Source: Phenylobacterium sp. (GTDB lineage Bacteria > Pseudomonadota > Alphaproteobacteria > Caulobacterales > Caulobacteraceae). Taken from it: a DNA stretch of 15,996 nucleotides. Location: positions 1 to 15,996 of the forward strand of contig JAQGIJ010000598.1 in the NCBI GenBank assembly GCA_028291285.1, in the 5' to 3' direction. The notes below the pieces were generated by a model. The model was not told the origin of the DNA and searched no databases. It saw only the letters and a list, made by a program, of their open reading frames with translations. Made by a program: the position numbers and the translations under genes. Numbering within the stretch: the stretch's first letter is position 1; each line of letters starts with the position of its first letter. This document shows, in pieces, positions 4,784-12,420 of this stretch.

Positions 4784-5566
4784 ATGAGCGAGCAAGACGA
4801 CGCCGCCGCGGCCGACACCCTGAGCGACAAGCAGCGCCAGTTCGTTCGGGAATACCTGATCGACCTGAACGCGACGCAGGCCGCGATCCGCTGCGGATAC
4901 AGCCCCAGGACGGCGCGCCAGCAGGCCGCGCGGCTGATGACGGATGTTAACATTTCCGCTTTTGTCCGAGAGGCGATGGATGCGCGTGCTGCGCGCACCG
5001 AAATCACAGCCGACAAGGTGCTTCAGGAGTTGTGGGGCATCGCCTCCGCCGACCCCAGCGAGCTCGTCCAGTTCCGGCGCGTGAACTGCCGCTACTGCTA
5101 CGGGGAGGGTCACCGCCACCAGGAGACCCGGGGCGAGCGCGACCGGCGCCACGCGCAATGGGAGCGCGACCGGGAGGCGGCGGCGGGCAAGCCGATGGAA
5201 TCTCAGTTCGCGGTGTTCGACGATCTCGGCGGCATCGGCTTCGATGAGCGGGACGACCCGAACCCGGAATGTCCGGAATGCCACGGCGAGGGTCAGGGTC
5301 GGACGTTCATCGCCGACACGCGCGATGTCTCGCCCGCGGCGCGCAAGCTCTACGCCGGCGTCCGCGAGACGCGCGAGGGCCTCGAGGTGAAGATGCACAG
5401 CAAGGTGGAGGCCCTGACCCAGGTCGGTCGTCACCTCGGCATGTTCACCGACAAGTTCGAGCACGGCGGATCGGTGGCGGTCACGGGCGGCGGCGTTTCG
5501 GGGCTCTTGGCGGCGGTGACGAATGGCCCGAGCGGCGAGAGCGCCCCAGCGTCTGACGAAAGCTGA
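4784..5566 (+). CDS. terS: Terminase small subunit with zinc-finger insertion
   Basis: This 260-aa protein starts with the Terminase_2 pattern LSDKQRQFVREYLIDLNATQ-AAIRCGYS, followed by TARQQAARLM and a helix AFVREAMDAR (residues 13-68), the helix-turn-helix that recognises viral DNA and forms the oligomeric packaging ring. Residues 76-95 (ADKVLQELWGIASADPSELV) are the usual second segment. A zinc-finger-like insertion follows, with CRYCYGEG (Cys 102, 105) and CPECHGEG (Cys 163, 166) separated by a charged helical loop. The two CxxCxGxG knuckles resemble those of DnaJ. The C-terminus continues with the ALTQVGRHLGMF helix typical of the family. GAGG lies 4 nt before the ATG. The end overlaps the large subunit by 44 bp. 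Confidence 0.88.
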   Translation: MSEQDDAAAADTLSDKQRQFVREYLIDLNATQAAIRCGYSPRTARQQAARLMTDVNISAFVREAMDARAARTEITADKVLQELWGIASADPSELVQFRRVNCRYCYGEGHRHQETRGERDRRHAQWERDREAAAGKPMESQFAVFDDLGGIGFDERDDPNPECPECHGEGQGRTFIADTRDVSPAARKLYAGVRETREGLEVKMHSKVEALTQVGRHLGMFTDKFEHGGSVAVTGGGVSGLLAAVTNGPSGESAPASDES

Positions 5567-7082
5567 TGCGGCTGACTGGCAGAAGCTGCGCGGCATCTGG
5601 CGCAAGGACCCCGTCAGCTACGCGCAGCATCGCCTTGGCCTGAACCCGACGACGCAGCAGCGGCAGCTGCTGGAGGCGATCCAGCCCGAGGGCGCCAAGG
5701 TCACCGCGCGAGCCGGCCACGGTGTCGGCAAGTCCGGTGCGGTGGCGGCGGCCGTCTGGTGGATGCTGGAGTGCTTCGACTACCCCAAGGTCCCGTGCAC
5801 GGCGCCCACAGCCTCGCAGTTGCGCGACGTGCTCTGGTCCGAGCTCGCCAAGTGGGCCCGGCGCTCGAACGAGATCAGCCGGGCGCAAGGCATCCCCGAG
5901 GGGCTCTGGCTCACCAGCCTCTTCAAGGTGACCCAGGACCGCATCGCCGACGCCGGCTCGCCGGACGAATGGTTCGCCGTCGCGCGGACGGCCCGCAAAG
6001 AGAACCCGGACGCACTGCAGGGCTTCCACGCTTCGGGCCTGGTGATCAGCTCTGACGGCGCATCGATCGCCGAAGTAGGGGACGGAGGCCAGATCCTCTT
6101 CGTCGTGGAAGAAGCCAGCGGCGTTCCCGACCAGATCTTCGAAGTCGCCGAGGGCGCGCTCTCCAGCCACGGCGCCCGGCTCATCATGGTGGGCAACCCC
6201 ACCCGCAACACCGGATATTTCGCCAGGTCCCACAAGCAGGACCGGGCCGACTACAAGCCGCTGCACTTCTCGTGCTCAGACAGCCCCCTGGTCGACCCGA
6301 CCTACCGGGAGCGCCTGGTCCGTAAGTTCGGCGAGGGGTCCAACGTCGTCCGCGTCCGCGCCGACGGCGAGTTTCCGAAACAGGACGACGACACGCTGAT
6401 CGCGCTCGAGGAGGTCGAGGCCGCGATCGACCGCGATCCCACCCCCACGGGGACAGCGGAGCGGCGCCTCGGTGTCGATGTCGCGCGGTTCGGCGATGAC
6501 CGCACCGTGTTCATCCTCAGGGTCGGCAACCGCATCGAGCACTGCGTCATCCGCTCCAAGCAGGACACGATGACGACAGCGGGCGAGGCGAAGCTGTTCC
6601 GGCAGCAGTGGCAGGCTGATCGCATCTACGTCGATGTGGTCGGGCTCGGCGGCGGTGTCGTGGACCGGCTGAAAGAGCAGGGCGAGCCCGTGGTGGCGGT
6701 CAACGTCTCCGAAGCCGCTCCGGATCGCACCAAGGCCCCGAAGGGCGAGCGCCAGAAGCAAGCCCGCCTCGACGGCCAGGCGTTCCGGCTGCGCGACTTC
6801 CTCTGGATGGAGATCGCGCGCTGGGTCCGCGAGGAGGAGCCGTCGTTCCGGGCGCTGGAGCGCGACACCGCCGAAGACCTGGCCGGCGAGTTGGCCAGCG
6901 TGAAGTACCGCGTCGACTCCTCCGGCCGCATCGTCGTGGAATCGAAAGACGACATGAAGCGCCGTGGCCTGCGGTCCCCTGACCTCGCAGACGCCTTGGG
7001 GCTCACATTCGCAGGGGGGAAGAGGGCCATGGTCATCAGCGACGACCTTCTCGCCCGCTCCGCCCAAGGCGCCCGCCGTTGA
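5523..7082 (+). CDS. terL: Terminase large subunit (ATPase-nuclease)
   Basis: This 519-aa protein is the packaging motor that uses ATP to move DNA into the prohead and cuts it. The Walker A motif is RAGHGVGKS (residues 63-71), Walker B with catalytic glutamate is ILFVVEEAS (191-199), and the coupling motif is GNPT (224-227). The C-terminal RNase H-like nuclease is marked by GVDVARFGDDRT (Asp 319), YVDVVGLGGG (Asp 371) and SPDLADALGL (Asp 487/490), giving the expected acidic triad. Length and motif order are complete. The ATG at 5523 lies within the small-subunit gene; no other start codon occurs before the conserved region begins, so the 44-bp overlap is probably real and suggests translational coupling. 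The stop overlaps the portal start as TTGA. Confidence 0.95.
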   Translation: MARAARAPQRLTKADAADWQKLRGIWRKDPVSYAQHRLGLNPTTQQRQLLEAIQPEGAKVTARAGHGVGKSGAVAAAVWWMLECFDYPKVPCTAPTASQLRDVLWSELAKWARRSNEISRAQGIPEGLWLTSLFKVTQDRIADAGSPDEWFAVARTARKENPDALQGFHASGLVISSDGASIAEVGDGGQILFVVEEASGVPDQIFEVAEGALSSHGARLIMVGNPTRNTGYFARSHKQDRADYKPLHFSCSDSPLVDPTYRERLVRKFGEGSNVVRVRADGEFPKQDDDTLIALEEVEAAIDRDPTPTGTAERRLGVDVARFGDDRTVFILRVGNRIEHCVIRSKQDTMTTAGEAKLFRQQWQADRIYVDVVGLGGGVVDRLKEQGEPVVAVNVSEAAPDRTKAPKGERQKQARLDGQAFRLRDFLWMEIARWVREEEPSFRALERDTAEDLAGELASVKYRVDSSGRIVVESKDDMKRRGLRSPDLADALGLTFAGGKRAMVISDDLLARSAQGARR

Positions 7083-8614
7083 GGTTCCGCGACCACCTGC
7101 GCCGCGTGCTGGCCTGGATACTCGGGCCGCAGCCCGCGCCTGCCGCGGCGCCCCCGAAGCGCCGGCTGCGGATCAGCGACGAAGCGGTGGCGCGCTCCCG
7201 TGCGCCGGCCGCCCAGACCTTCAACCCGTTTGCCGTGGATCCGGCCAAGCTCCACCCCTCGGCGAGCCGCCCCAAGATCGCGATGGACGAGAGCGTCAGC
7301 CAGGCGAACGCCTGGGCGGCCTCCGCCATCACCGGCGTGCTGGCAGAGGGCCAGGCCTTCCTGGGCTACCCCGTCCTCGCCGAGCTTGCCCAGCGGCCGG
7401 AATATCGCCGCATCAGCGAGACGATCGCGCGCCACATGACGCGGAAGTGGATCAAGCTTCAGGCCACCGGCGAAGGGGACAAGAGCGAGAAGATCGCGGC
7501 CATTGAGGACACCATGAAGCGCCTCGGCGTGAAGGCGGCGTTCCAGAAGGCGGCGGAGCAGGATGGCTTCTTCGGCCGCGGCCACATCTACCTGGACCTC
7601 GGGACCACGGACGATCCAGACGAGCTGAAGACGTCGATCGGCAACGGAGCCGACGAGACCAGCATCGCCAAGATTGGCAAGGGCGCCCTGAAGCGCCTGC
7701 GCCCGGTCGAGGCGGTGTGGTGCTATCCCACCCGCTACAACAGCAACGACCCGCTGCAGCCCGATTGGTACAGGCCGACGTCCTGGTTCGTGATGGGCAA
7801 GGAGCTCCACGCCTCGCGGCTTCTGACCTTCGTCGGGCGCGAGGTCCCAGACCTCTTGAAGCCAGCCTACAGCTTCGGTGGCCTGTCGCTGTCGCAGATG
7901 GTCAAGCCCTACGTCGACAACTGGATTGAGACCCGCCAGAGCGTCAACGACATCGTCAGCGCCTTTTCCATCTTCGTCCTGAAGACGAGCCTGGTCGACG
8001 CGCTCGAGGTGGACCCTTCCGGCGGCCAGCTGCTCAAGCGGGCGGAGCTCTTCAACAACCTTCGGGACAACCGGGGCTTGCTGATCGCGGACAAGGATAC
8101 CGAGGACTTCGAAAACGTCTCGGCGCCGCTCGGCACGCTCGACCAGCTGCAGGCCCAGGCCCAAGAGCACATGGCGGCCGTCAGCGGCATCCCCACCGTG
8201 CTGCTCCTGATGATCTCTCCGGCCGGCCTCAACGCATCCTCGGACGGCGAGCTGCAGGCGTTCTACGACTGGGTCAATGCCGAGCAGGAGGCGCGCTTCC
8301 GGCCCAACCTGAACAAGGTGCTGGACTTCATCCAGATGTCCGAGTTCGGCAAGATCGACCCTGACATCACCTACGAATTCGAGCCGCTGTGGGGCCTCAA
8401 CGAGAACGAGATCTCCGAGAAGCAGAGCCGCGACGCGCAGACCGACGCCGTGCTGATCGAGAGTGGTGTGGTCGGCGCAGAGGAAGCCCGCCGGCGCTGG
8501 GCCAACGATCCGGCATCGCCCTATCCCGGGCTGGACGCCGAGGACGTGCCGCTGCAGCCGCCCGGTGAGACCGAGGGCGATCCGCCGGCGCCGGAGACCA
8601 AGGCCGCGGCATGA
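7079..8614 (+). CDS. Phage portal protein (DUF1073 family)
   Basis: The 511-aa product would start at TTG 7079, overlapping the terminase stop (TTGA); TTG is unusual, but no ATG or GTG lies nearby upstream. The body matches DUF1073-type portal proteins: YPVLAELAQRPEYRRISETIARHMTRKW (broken here at residues about 98-125), the EQDGFFGRGHIYLDL segment, PDWYRPTSWFVMGKELHASR, and the helical core with LFNNLRDNRGLLIADKD and GIPTVLLLMISPAGLNASSDGE. A proline- and acid-rich tail follows. Twelve copies would form the ring through which DNA enters the head and to which the neck attaches. It lies between terminase and the minor head protein, the standard place. Pfam now relates DUF1073 to the N-terminus of Acb1-type anti-CBASS proteins, but I see no phosphodiesterase domain here. 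Confidence 0.88.
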   Translation: MRFRDHLRRVLAWILGPQPAPAAAPPKRRLRISDEAVARSRAPAAQTFNPFAVDPAKLHPSASRPKIAMDESVSQANAWAASAITGVLAEGQAFLGYPVLAELAQRPEYRRISETIARHMTRKWIKLQATGEGDKSEKIAAIEDTMKRLGVKAAFQKAAEQDGFFGRGHIYLDLGTTDDPDELKTSIGNGADETSIAKIGKGALKRLRPVEAVWCYPTRYNSNDPLQPDWYRPTSWFVMGKELHASRLLTFVGREVPDLLKPAYSFGGLSLSQMVKPYVDNWIETRQSVNDIVSAFSIFVLKTSLVDALEVDPSGGQLLKRAELFNNLRDNRGLLIADKDTEDFENVSAPLGTLDQLQAQAQEHMAAVSGIPTVLLLMISPAGLNASSDGELQAFYDWVNAEQEARFRPNLNKVLDFIQMSEFGKIDPDITYEFEPLWGLNENEISEKQSRDAQTDAVLIESGVVGAEEARRRWANDPASPYPGLDAEDVPLQPPGETEGDPPAPETKAAA

Positions 8615-9384
8615 CGGCGCTCTACCTGCCGCGCGGCCTGGCCTTCGACAAGGGCCCGTCGCCGCGGTCCGCCTTCATCCGCACCCGCAAGGCCGAGGTG
8701 CAGTACGGGCGGCAGCTGCGGAAGCTGGCCAAGCACATCGGCGACCTGATCGACGGGATGTGGGTTCCCGACGACCTATCGGCGGCGGATCAGATCGCCG
8801 AGGCGATGCAGCGCTACTCCAGGACAATCGAGCCCTGGGCGCGCTCTGTCGCCAGCCGGATGCTGGCCGATGTCGCAGCGCGCGACCGCAAGGCCTGGAA
8901 AGCCGTATCGGCCGAGATGGGCCGCCTGCTCCACGAGGAGATCGCCAACGCCCCGACCGGGCAACTGATGCAGCAACGCCTGGCCGATCAGGTCTCGCTG
9001 ATCACGTCGCTTCCTCCCGAAGCCGCTGCGCGCGTGCACACGCTGACGCTGGAGGGCATCACGCTAGGCCGCCGGGCCGCGGATATCGCCACAGAGATCG
9101 GCCGCTCCGGCGAGGTCAGCGCCAGCCGGGCGATGACGATAGCCCGCACCGAGGTCGGCCGCACGGCGACGGAACTGACCGCTGTCCGGGCGCAGGCCGT
9201 GGGCAGCACGATGTTCGTGTGGCGTACGGCCGGCGACGCCGACGTTCGGGCCTCTCACCGCGCCCTGAACGGCAGGGCCTTCCGCTGGGACGACCCGCCG
9301 GAGTGCGACCCAGGGCACCATGCTCTGCCGGGGGCGATCTGGAATTGCCGGTGCATTCCGGAGCCGATCTTGCCGGACGCCTGA
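8611..9384 (+). CDS. SPP1 gp7/Mu F-like minor head protein
   Basis: The ATG overlaps the portal stop (ATGA) and gives 257 aa. The first 140 residues are helical. The C-terminal part carries the phage head morphogenesis (PF04233) signature: SRAMTIARTEVGRTATEL (residues about 172-189), VWRTAGDADVRASHRALNG (about 203-221), and HHALPGAIWNCRCIPEPIL (about 236-254), with the paired cysteines of the family at 246 and 248. Members of this family sit next to the portal gene, are carried in a few copies in the prohead and are needed for head assembly or DNA ejection. The gene ends 4 bp before a convergent antisense gene. Confidence 0.9.
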   Translation: MTALYLPRGLAFDKGPSPRSAFIRTRKAEVQYGRQLRKLAKHIGDLIDGMWVPDDLSAADQIAEAMQRYSRTIEPWARSVASRMLADVAARDRKAWKAVSAEMGRLLHEEIANAPTGQLMQQRLADQVSLITSLPPEAAARVHTLTLEGITLGRRAADIATEIGRSGEVSASRAMTIARTEVGRTATELTAVRAQAVGSTMFVWRTAGDADVRASHRALNGRAFRWDDPPECDPGHHALPGAIWNCRCIPEPILPDA

Positions 9385-9388
9385 ACGC

Positions 9389-9619
9389 CTACTCGTCCGC
9401 CGCCGCGGGATATTCCCCCGCCAGCAGCTCGCGCGCCGCCTCTGCGACCCACCCCGTTCCGCGCGCCGCCTCCTGAAGGATCGGCCGCGCGGCCTGGATG
9501 AAGTCCGCCGCGTCCCATTCGATCGTGTCGGAGAGGTCAAGGTCGGGGGCGACGTCGAGCGAACTGGCCCGCGCCAGGCCGCGAAGTTCTTCGATCAGCT
9601 CTTCGGGCTTCGTCCCCAC
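9389..9619 (-). CDS. Small antisense gene inside the head operon, 76 aa
   Basis: This frame fills the otherwise non-coding 263 bp between the minor head gene and the NUDIX-protease gene. It starts at GTG 9619, the only start available because a TAG lies four codons upstream, and it ends 4 bp from the convergent minor head stop. The translation has a normal acidic, helical composition (KPEELIEELRGLARAS, DTIEWDAADFIQAARPILQEAARG, WVAEAARELLAG) with strong G/C bias in third positions. The plus-strand frames across the same DNA give only arginine/serine-rich shadows. A good Shine-Dalgarno is not obvious (GAAGG is too close). It may be a moron, an independently expressed accessory gene. I know no family for it. 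Confidence 0.55.
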   Translation of the reverse strand: MGTKPEELIEELRGLARASSLDVAPDLDLSDTIEWDAADFIQAARPILQEAARGTGWVAEAARELLAGEYPAAADE

Positions 9620-9647
9620 ACCTTCAGCCTACAAGGAGAGCCGCCGG

Positions 9648-11450
9648 ATGCCCACCCTGTCCCGCGACGGCGTTCCGACGGCGGCTGGCGTGATCCTGCG
9701 CGCGCCCGGCGGCGAGATGCTGTTCCTGCAGCGCAGCGCCGGCTCCGACCATGCCGGGACCTGGTGCTGGCCCGGCGGCGGGACGGAAGACGGCGAGGAC
9801 GCCGAGGCGACCGCTCGCCGCGAGGCGCAGGAAGAGACGGGCTGGGCCGAGGATGCGGCCCTCACCCCCGTGGATCACCAGACCGGCGCCGTCGACTTCT
9901 CGACCTTCCTCGCCGACGTGCCGGAGACCTTCGACCCGACGCTGAACGACGAGCATGTCGACCATATCTGGGCCACGCTCGAGGATGCGCCGGAACCGCT
10001 CCATCCCGGCGTGGAGAGCACCCTGGCCACGCCGCTGCCGCCGATGGCCGGCGCGGACTGCTCGCTCGGCCAGGACGCGGCGCCGGACCGCGGCGAGCGC
10101 CTGGCCTTCGATCGTGGGTCGGTCCGCAGTTACGACCGGGTCGGCCGGCTGCACGTCGAGGCCTCGAACATTTCGAAGGCCAACGTCTGCCCCTACCTCG
10201 GCCGCGAAATCCCCGACTGGGAAGCGCTCGGGCTCGACCCTGACCGCAGCTACATGCTGCTGCGGGATCCCGACGAGCTCGCGAAGGCCGCGCCCACCTT
10301 CAACAACCTCCCGCTGCTCTCGCGCCATGTGCCGGTCAGCGCCGAGGACCATCAGCCGGGCCTGGTGATCGGGTCGACCGGCACCAACGCCAAGTTCGAA
10401 GCGCCGTACCTGCGGAACAGCCTGGTGTGCTGGGCCGGCGGCGCGATCAAGGACATCCAGTCCGAGGTCAAGAAGGAATTGTCGAGCGCCTACCACTACC
10501 GCGCCGACATGACGCCGGGGACCTACGACGGCGCCCCATACGACGGCGTGATGCGCGACATCGTCGGCAATCACGTCGCCCTCGTGAAGGAAGGCCGAGC
10601 CGGGACGGATGTCGTCGTCGGCGACAGCAAGGAGCAAATGGACATGCCTAAGACCGTGCTGACGCGGAAGGCGGCTATGGCCCAGGGGGCGCTCATCGCC
10701 TACCTGCAGCCTCGGCTCGCGCAAGACGCGCAGATTGACCTGGGACCGACCCTCAAGGGCGTCGGGCCGAAGAACTTCAAGGCCCGCAAGGCCGGCATCG
10801 CCGAGGCCGTGCGCGCCGCGACGAAGGGCAAGCTGGCCCAGGACGCCGATCTCGACGACCTGACCGGCCTGCTCGACGCGCTGGAGGGCGTGGACCTGAC
10901 CGAAGGCCAGGACGACGATCCCGAGGCGGGCGCCGCGCCGATCAAGAAGCCGGACGCCATCGACGCCGACCCCCTGGAGCAGGTGAAGGCCTTCCTGAAG
11001 GGCAAGCTTTCCGACGAGGACATGGCGCAGCTCGACGCGCTCATGGGCGCGGGCGCGGCGGACGAGGACGACGACAAGAAGGATCCGGAGCCGCCGAAGG
11101 ACATGGTGACCAAGGGCGCCATGGACCACGCCATCGCCGCGGCGGTGAGGCAGGCTTCCGACCGCGCCGCCACCACCCAGCGCGAGATCCGCGATGCCGA
11201 GCGCACCGTGCGCCCCTACGTGGGCGACCTGGCCATGGCGCACGACAGCGCCGATGGCGTCTACCTCACCGCCCTGAAGGCGATGGGCGTCGACGTCGCC
11301 GGTGTTCACGCCTCGGCCTATCCCGCCATCCTCAAGCTCCAGCCGCTCCCCAGCGCCACCGCCAAGAAGTCGGTCGTGGCCATGGATGCCGCCGGCGCGA
11401 AGAGCTTCGCCGACCGCTTCCCCGAAGCGGCTCGGATCAACACCCTCTAA
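9648..11450 (+). CDS. NUDIX domain fused to DUF2213 head maturation protease and scaffold
   Basis: ATG 9648 has AAGGAG nine bases upstream (9633-9638); the frame stays open to 9498, but that part overlaps the antisense gene and is serine/arginine-rich shadow. The 600-aa product has three parts. Residues about 8-110 are a NUDIX hydrolase domain with a perfect G-x5-E-x7-REAxEExGW box at 44-66. Residues about 155-327 match DUF2213, a putative phage prohead protease (RLHVEASNISKANVCPYLG, FNNLPLLSRHVP, KELSSAYHYRADM, GNHVALVKEGRAG); His 227, His 309 and Ser 279/280 are possible catalytic residues. Residues about 333-600 are an acidic, helical scaffold-like region (DDDPEAG, DEDDDKKDPEPPKD). It lies directly before the cement and capsid genes. 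DUF2213 as protease is family knowledge; the catalytic residues are my guess. Confidence 0.83.
   Translation: MPTLSRDGVPTAAGVILRAPGGEMLFLQRSAGSDHAGTWCWPGGGTEDGEDAEATARREAQEETGWAEDAALTPVDHQTGAVDFSTFLADVPETFDPTLNDEHVDHIWATLEDAPEPLHPGVESTLATPLPPMAGADCSLGQDAAPDRGERLAFDRGSVRSYDRVGRLHVEASNISKANVCPYLGREIPDWEALGLDPDRSYMLLRDPDELAKAAPTFNNLPLLSRHVPVSAEDHQPGLVIGSTGTNAKFEAPYLRNSLVCWAGGAIKDIQSEVKKELSSAYHYRADMTPGTYDGAPYDGVMRDIVGNHVALVKEGRAGTDVVVGDSKEQMDMPKTVLTRKAAMAQGALIAYLQPRLAQDAQIDLGPTLKGVGPKNFKARKAGIAEAVRAATKGKLAQDADLDDLTGLLDALEGVDLTEGQDDDPEAGAAPIKKPDAIDADPLEQVKAFLKGKLSDEDMAQLDALMGAGAADEDDDKKDPEPPKDMVTKGAMDHAIAAAVRQASDRAATTQREIRDAERTVRPYVGDLAMAHDSADGVYLTALKAMGVDVAGVHASAYPAILKLQPLPSATAKKSVVAMDAAGAKSFADRFPEAARINTL
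10629..10634 (+). promoter_or_regulatory. Internal ribosome binding site for a separate scaffold start
   Basis: AAGGAG lies 9 nt before the in-frame ATG at 10644 (3 nt before another in-frame ATG at 10638). This is exactly at the boundary between the protease domain and the scaffold part. The spacing is the same 9 nt as at the gene's own start. Confidence 0.6.
10644..11450 (+). CDS. Predicted nested scaffold protein from internal start, 268 aa
   Basis: This is the C-terminal 268 residues of the protease fusion gene, probably also made on its own from ATG 10644 by the AAGGAG at 10629-10634. The segment opens with MPKTVLTRKAAMAQGALIAY, which reads like an independent N-terminus, and continues with helical repeats (KARKAGIAEAVRAATKGKLAQD), an acidic linker and a C-terminal basic/helical part. 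In lambda the scaffold Nu3 is made from an internal start in protease gene C, so a nested arrangement has good precedent. The scaffold would direct capsid assembly and then be digested by the protease. Use of the internal start is inferred from sequence only. Confidence 0.5.
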   Translation: MPKTVLTRKAAMAQGALIAYLQPRLAQDAQIDLGPTLKGVGPKNFKARKAGIAEAVRAATKGKLAQDADLDDLTGLLDALEGVDLTEGQDDDPEAGAAPIKKPDAIDADPLEQVKAFLKGKLSDEDMAQLDALMGAGAADEDDDKKDPEPPKDMVTKGAMDHAIAAAVRQASDRAATTQREIRDAERTVRPYVGDLAMAHDSADGVYLTALKAMGVDVAGVHASAYPAILKLQPLPSATAKKSVVAMDAAGAKSFADRFPEAARINTL

Positions 11451-11462
11451 GGAGCGACCCAG

Positions 11463-12401
11463 ATGGGCTTCCAAACTCAAGTGGGCGTTCAACCGGCGCC
11501 CGCCATCGCCGGCGACTTCGCCGATCACAACCCCCGCGTCGCGGTGGCCGCAGGTCCTGGTGGCCTCGTCGCCGGCGCGCTCGGCCTGACCATCGGGCGC
11601 TTCGCCTGGTGGAACGCCAACCAGATCGACGCCGACAACGCACCGACCCTGGCCAACAACTTCGGCGCCGGCCCGATCACCGGCTTCGTCAGCCGCGAGC
11701 AGCGCGCGCTGATCACCACCTATCTCGCCGACTCCGGCATGGTGATCCCCGCGGGCTTCCCGGTGACGCTGATGAGCGCCGGCGGCTACTGGGTGAAGAA
11801 CGACGGCGCCACCCAGGCGCTGCCGGGTCAGTTCGCCTACGCCAGCTTCGCCGATGGCAAGGCCAGCTTCGCGGCGGCCGGCGCGCCGAACACGGCCTCG
11901 GTCACCGGCTCGGTCGCGGCCTCCACCGCGTCCGTCACCGGCTCGATCGCCAACGACGTGCTGACGGTCACCGCTGTCGGCTCCGGCGTCCTCGTCCCCG
12001 GCGGCACGCTGTCGGGCACCGGCGTCGCGTCCGGCACGAAGATCCTGTCGCAGCTCTCCGGCACGGCGGGCGGCATCGGGACCTATGCCGTCAACATCCC
12101 CGAGCAGACGGTGGCCTCGACCACCATCAGCGAGACCTACGGCACGATGACCGTCTCGGCGGTCGGCTCGGGCGTCTTGGGTGTCGGCGACAGCCTCTCG
12201 GGCACCAACGTCGTCGCCGGCACCACGGTGACTGCGCTGGGCACGGGGACCGGCGGGACCGGGACCTACATCGTGGACAACAACACCGTCGTCGCGTCCA
12301 CGACGATCACCGCCGGCCTGAACGTGCAGACCAAGTTCGTCGCCATGACCGCCGGCCTGCCCGGCGAGCTGGTCAAGATTTCCAGCCACGTGCTCGGCTA
12401 A
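11463..12401 (+). CDS. Head decoration/cement protein (Gp24-like) with internal repeat
   Basis: AAGGAG 7 nt before ATG 11463 gives a strong start; the product is 312 aa. Residues 1-135 resemble phage structural cement proteins that sit between protease and capsid genes: an N-terminal GDFADHNPR segment, GLTIGRFAW, NNFGAGPITGFVSREQRALIT, GMVIPAGFPVTLMSAGGYWV and GQFAYASFADGKASF. The C-terminus (about 284-312, NVQTKFVAMTAGLPGELVKIS) returns to the same domain. Between them, residues about 145-283 are a glycine-, serine- and threonine-rich insertion with two copies of a 55-57 residue beta-rich module. The insertion probably stands out from the capsid surface. The domain assignment is good by sequence pattern and position; the role of the insertion is unknown. 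Confidence 0.8.
   Translation: MGFQTQVGVQPAPAIAGDFADHNPRVAVAAGPGGLVAGALGLTIGRFAWWNANQIDADNAPTLANNFGAGPITGFVSREQRALITTYLADSGMVIPAGFPVTLMSAGGYWVKNDGATQALPGQFAYASFADGKASFAAAGAPNTASVTGSVAASTASVTGSIANDVLTVTAVGSGVLVPGGTLSGTGVASGTKILSQLSGTAGGIGTYAVNIPEQTVASTTISETYGTMTVSAVGSGVLGVGDSLSGTNVVAGTTVTALGTGTGGTGTYIVDNNTVVASTTITAGLNVQTKFVAMTAGLPGELVKISSHVLG
11961..12311 (+). repeat. Two tandem modules in the cement protein
   Basis: Copy 1 (11961-12131, residues 167-223) and copy 2 (12147-12311, residues 229-283) share the pattern TVxAVGSGVL, LSGTxVxxGT, GGxGTYxV and TVASTTI. The copies have drifted at DNA level, so the duplication is not very recent. The SGTGVxxGTxI...GTGTYxVS pattern is common in phage decoration and adhesive beta-proteins. 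Confidence 0.8.
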
Positions 12402-12420
12402 GAGCGAGGAGAACCGCAAC

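Noticed and set aside
6626..8170. Minus-strand open frame of about 514 codons under terminase and portal
   Set aside because: Shadow of the third-position GC bias of two well-supported plus-strand genes.
7079..8614. Anti-CBASS (Acb1) activity of the DUF1073 protein
   Set aside because: DUF1073 is related by name to the Acb1 N-terminus, but I see no paired HxT/HxS phosphodiesterase motifs, and the gene sits in the portal position with portal length.
9498..9647. N-terminal extension of the NUDIX-protease gene from an ATG at 9498
   Set aside because: The extension is Ser/Arg-rich, overlaps the antisense gene, and lacks a ribosome site; AAGGAG before ATG 9648 marks the true start just ahead of the NUDIX domain.
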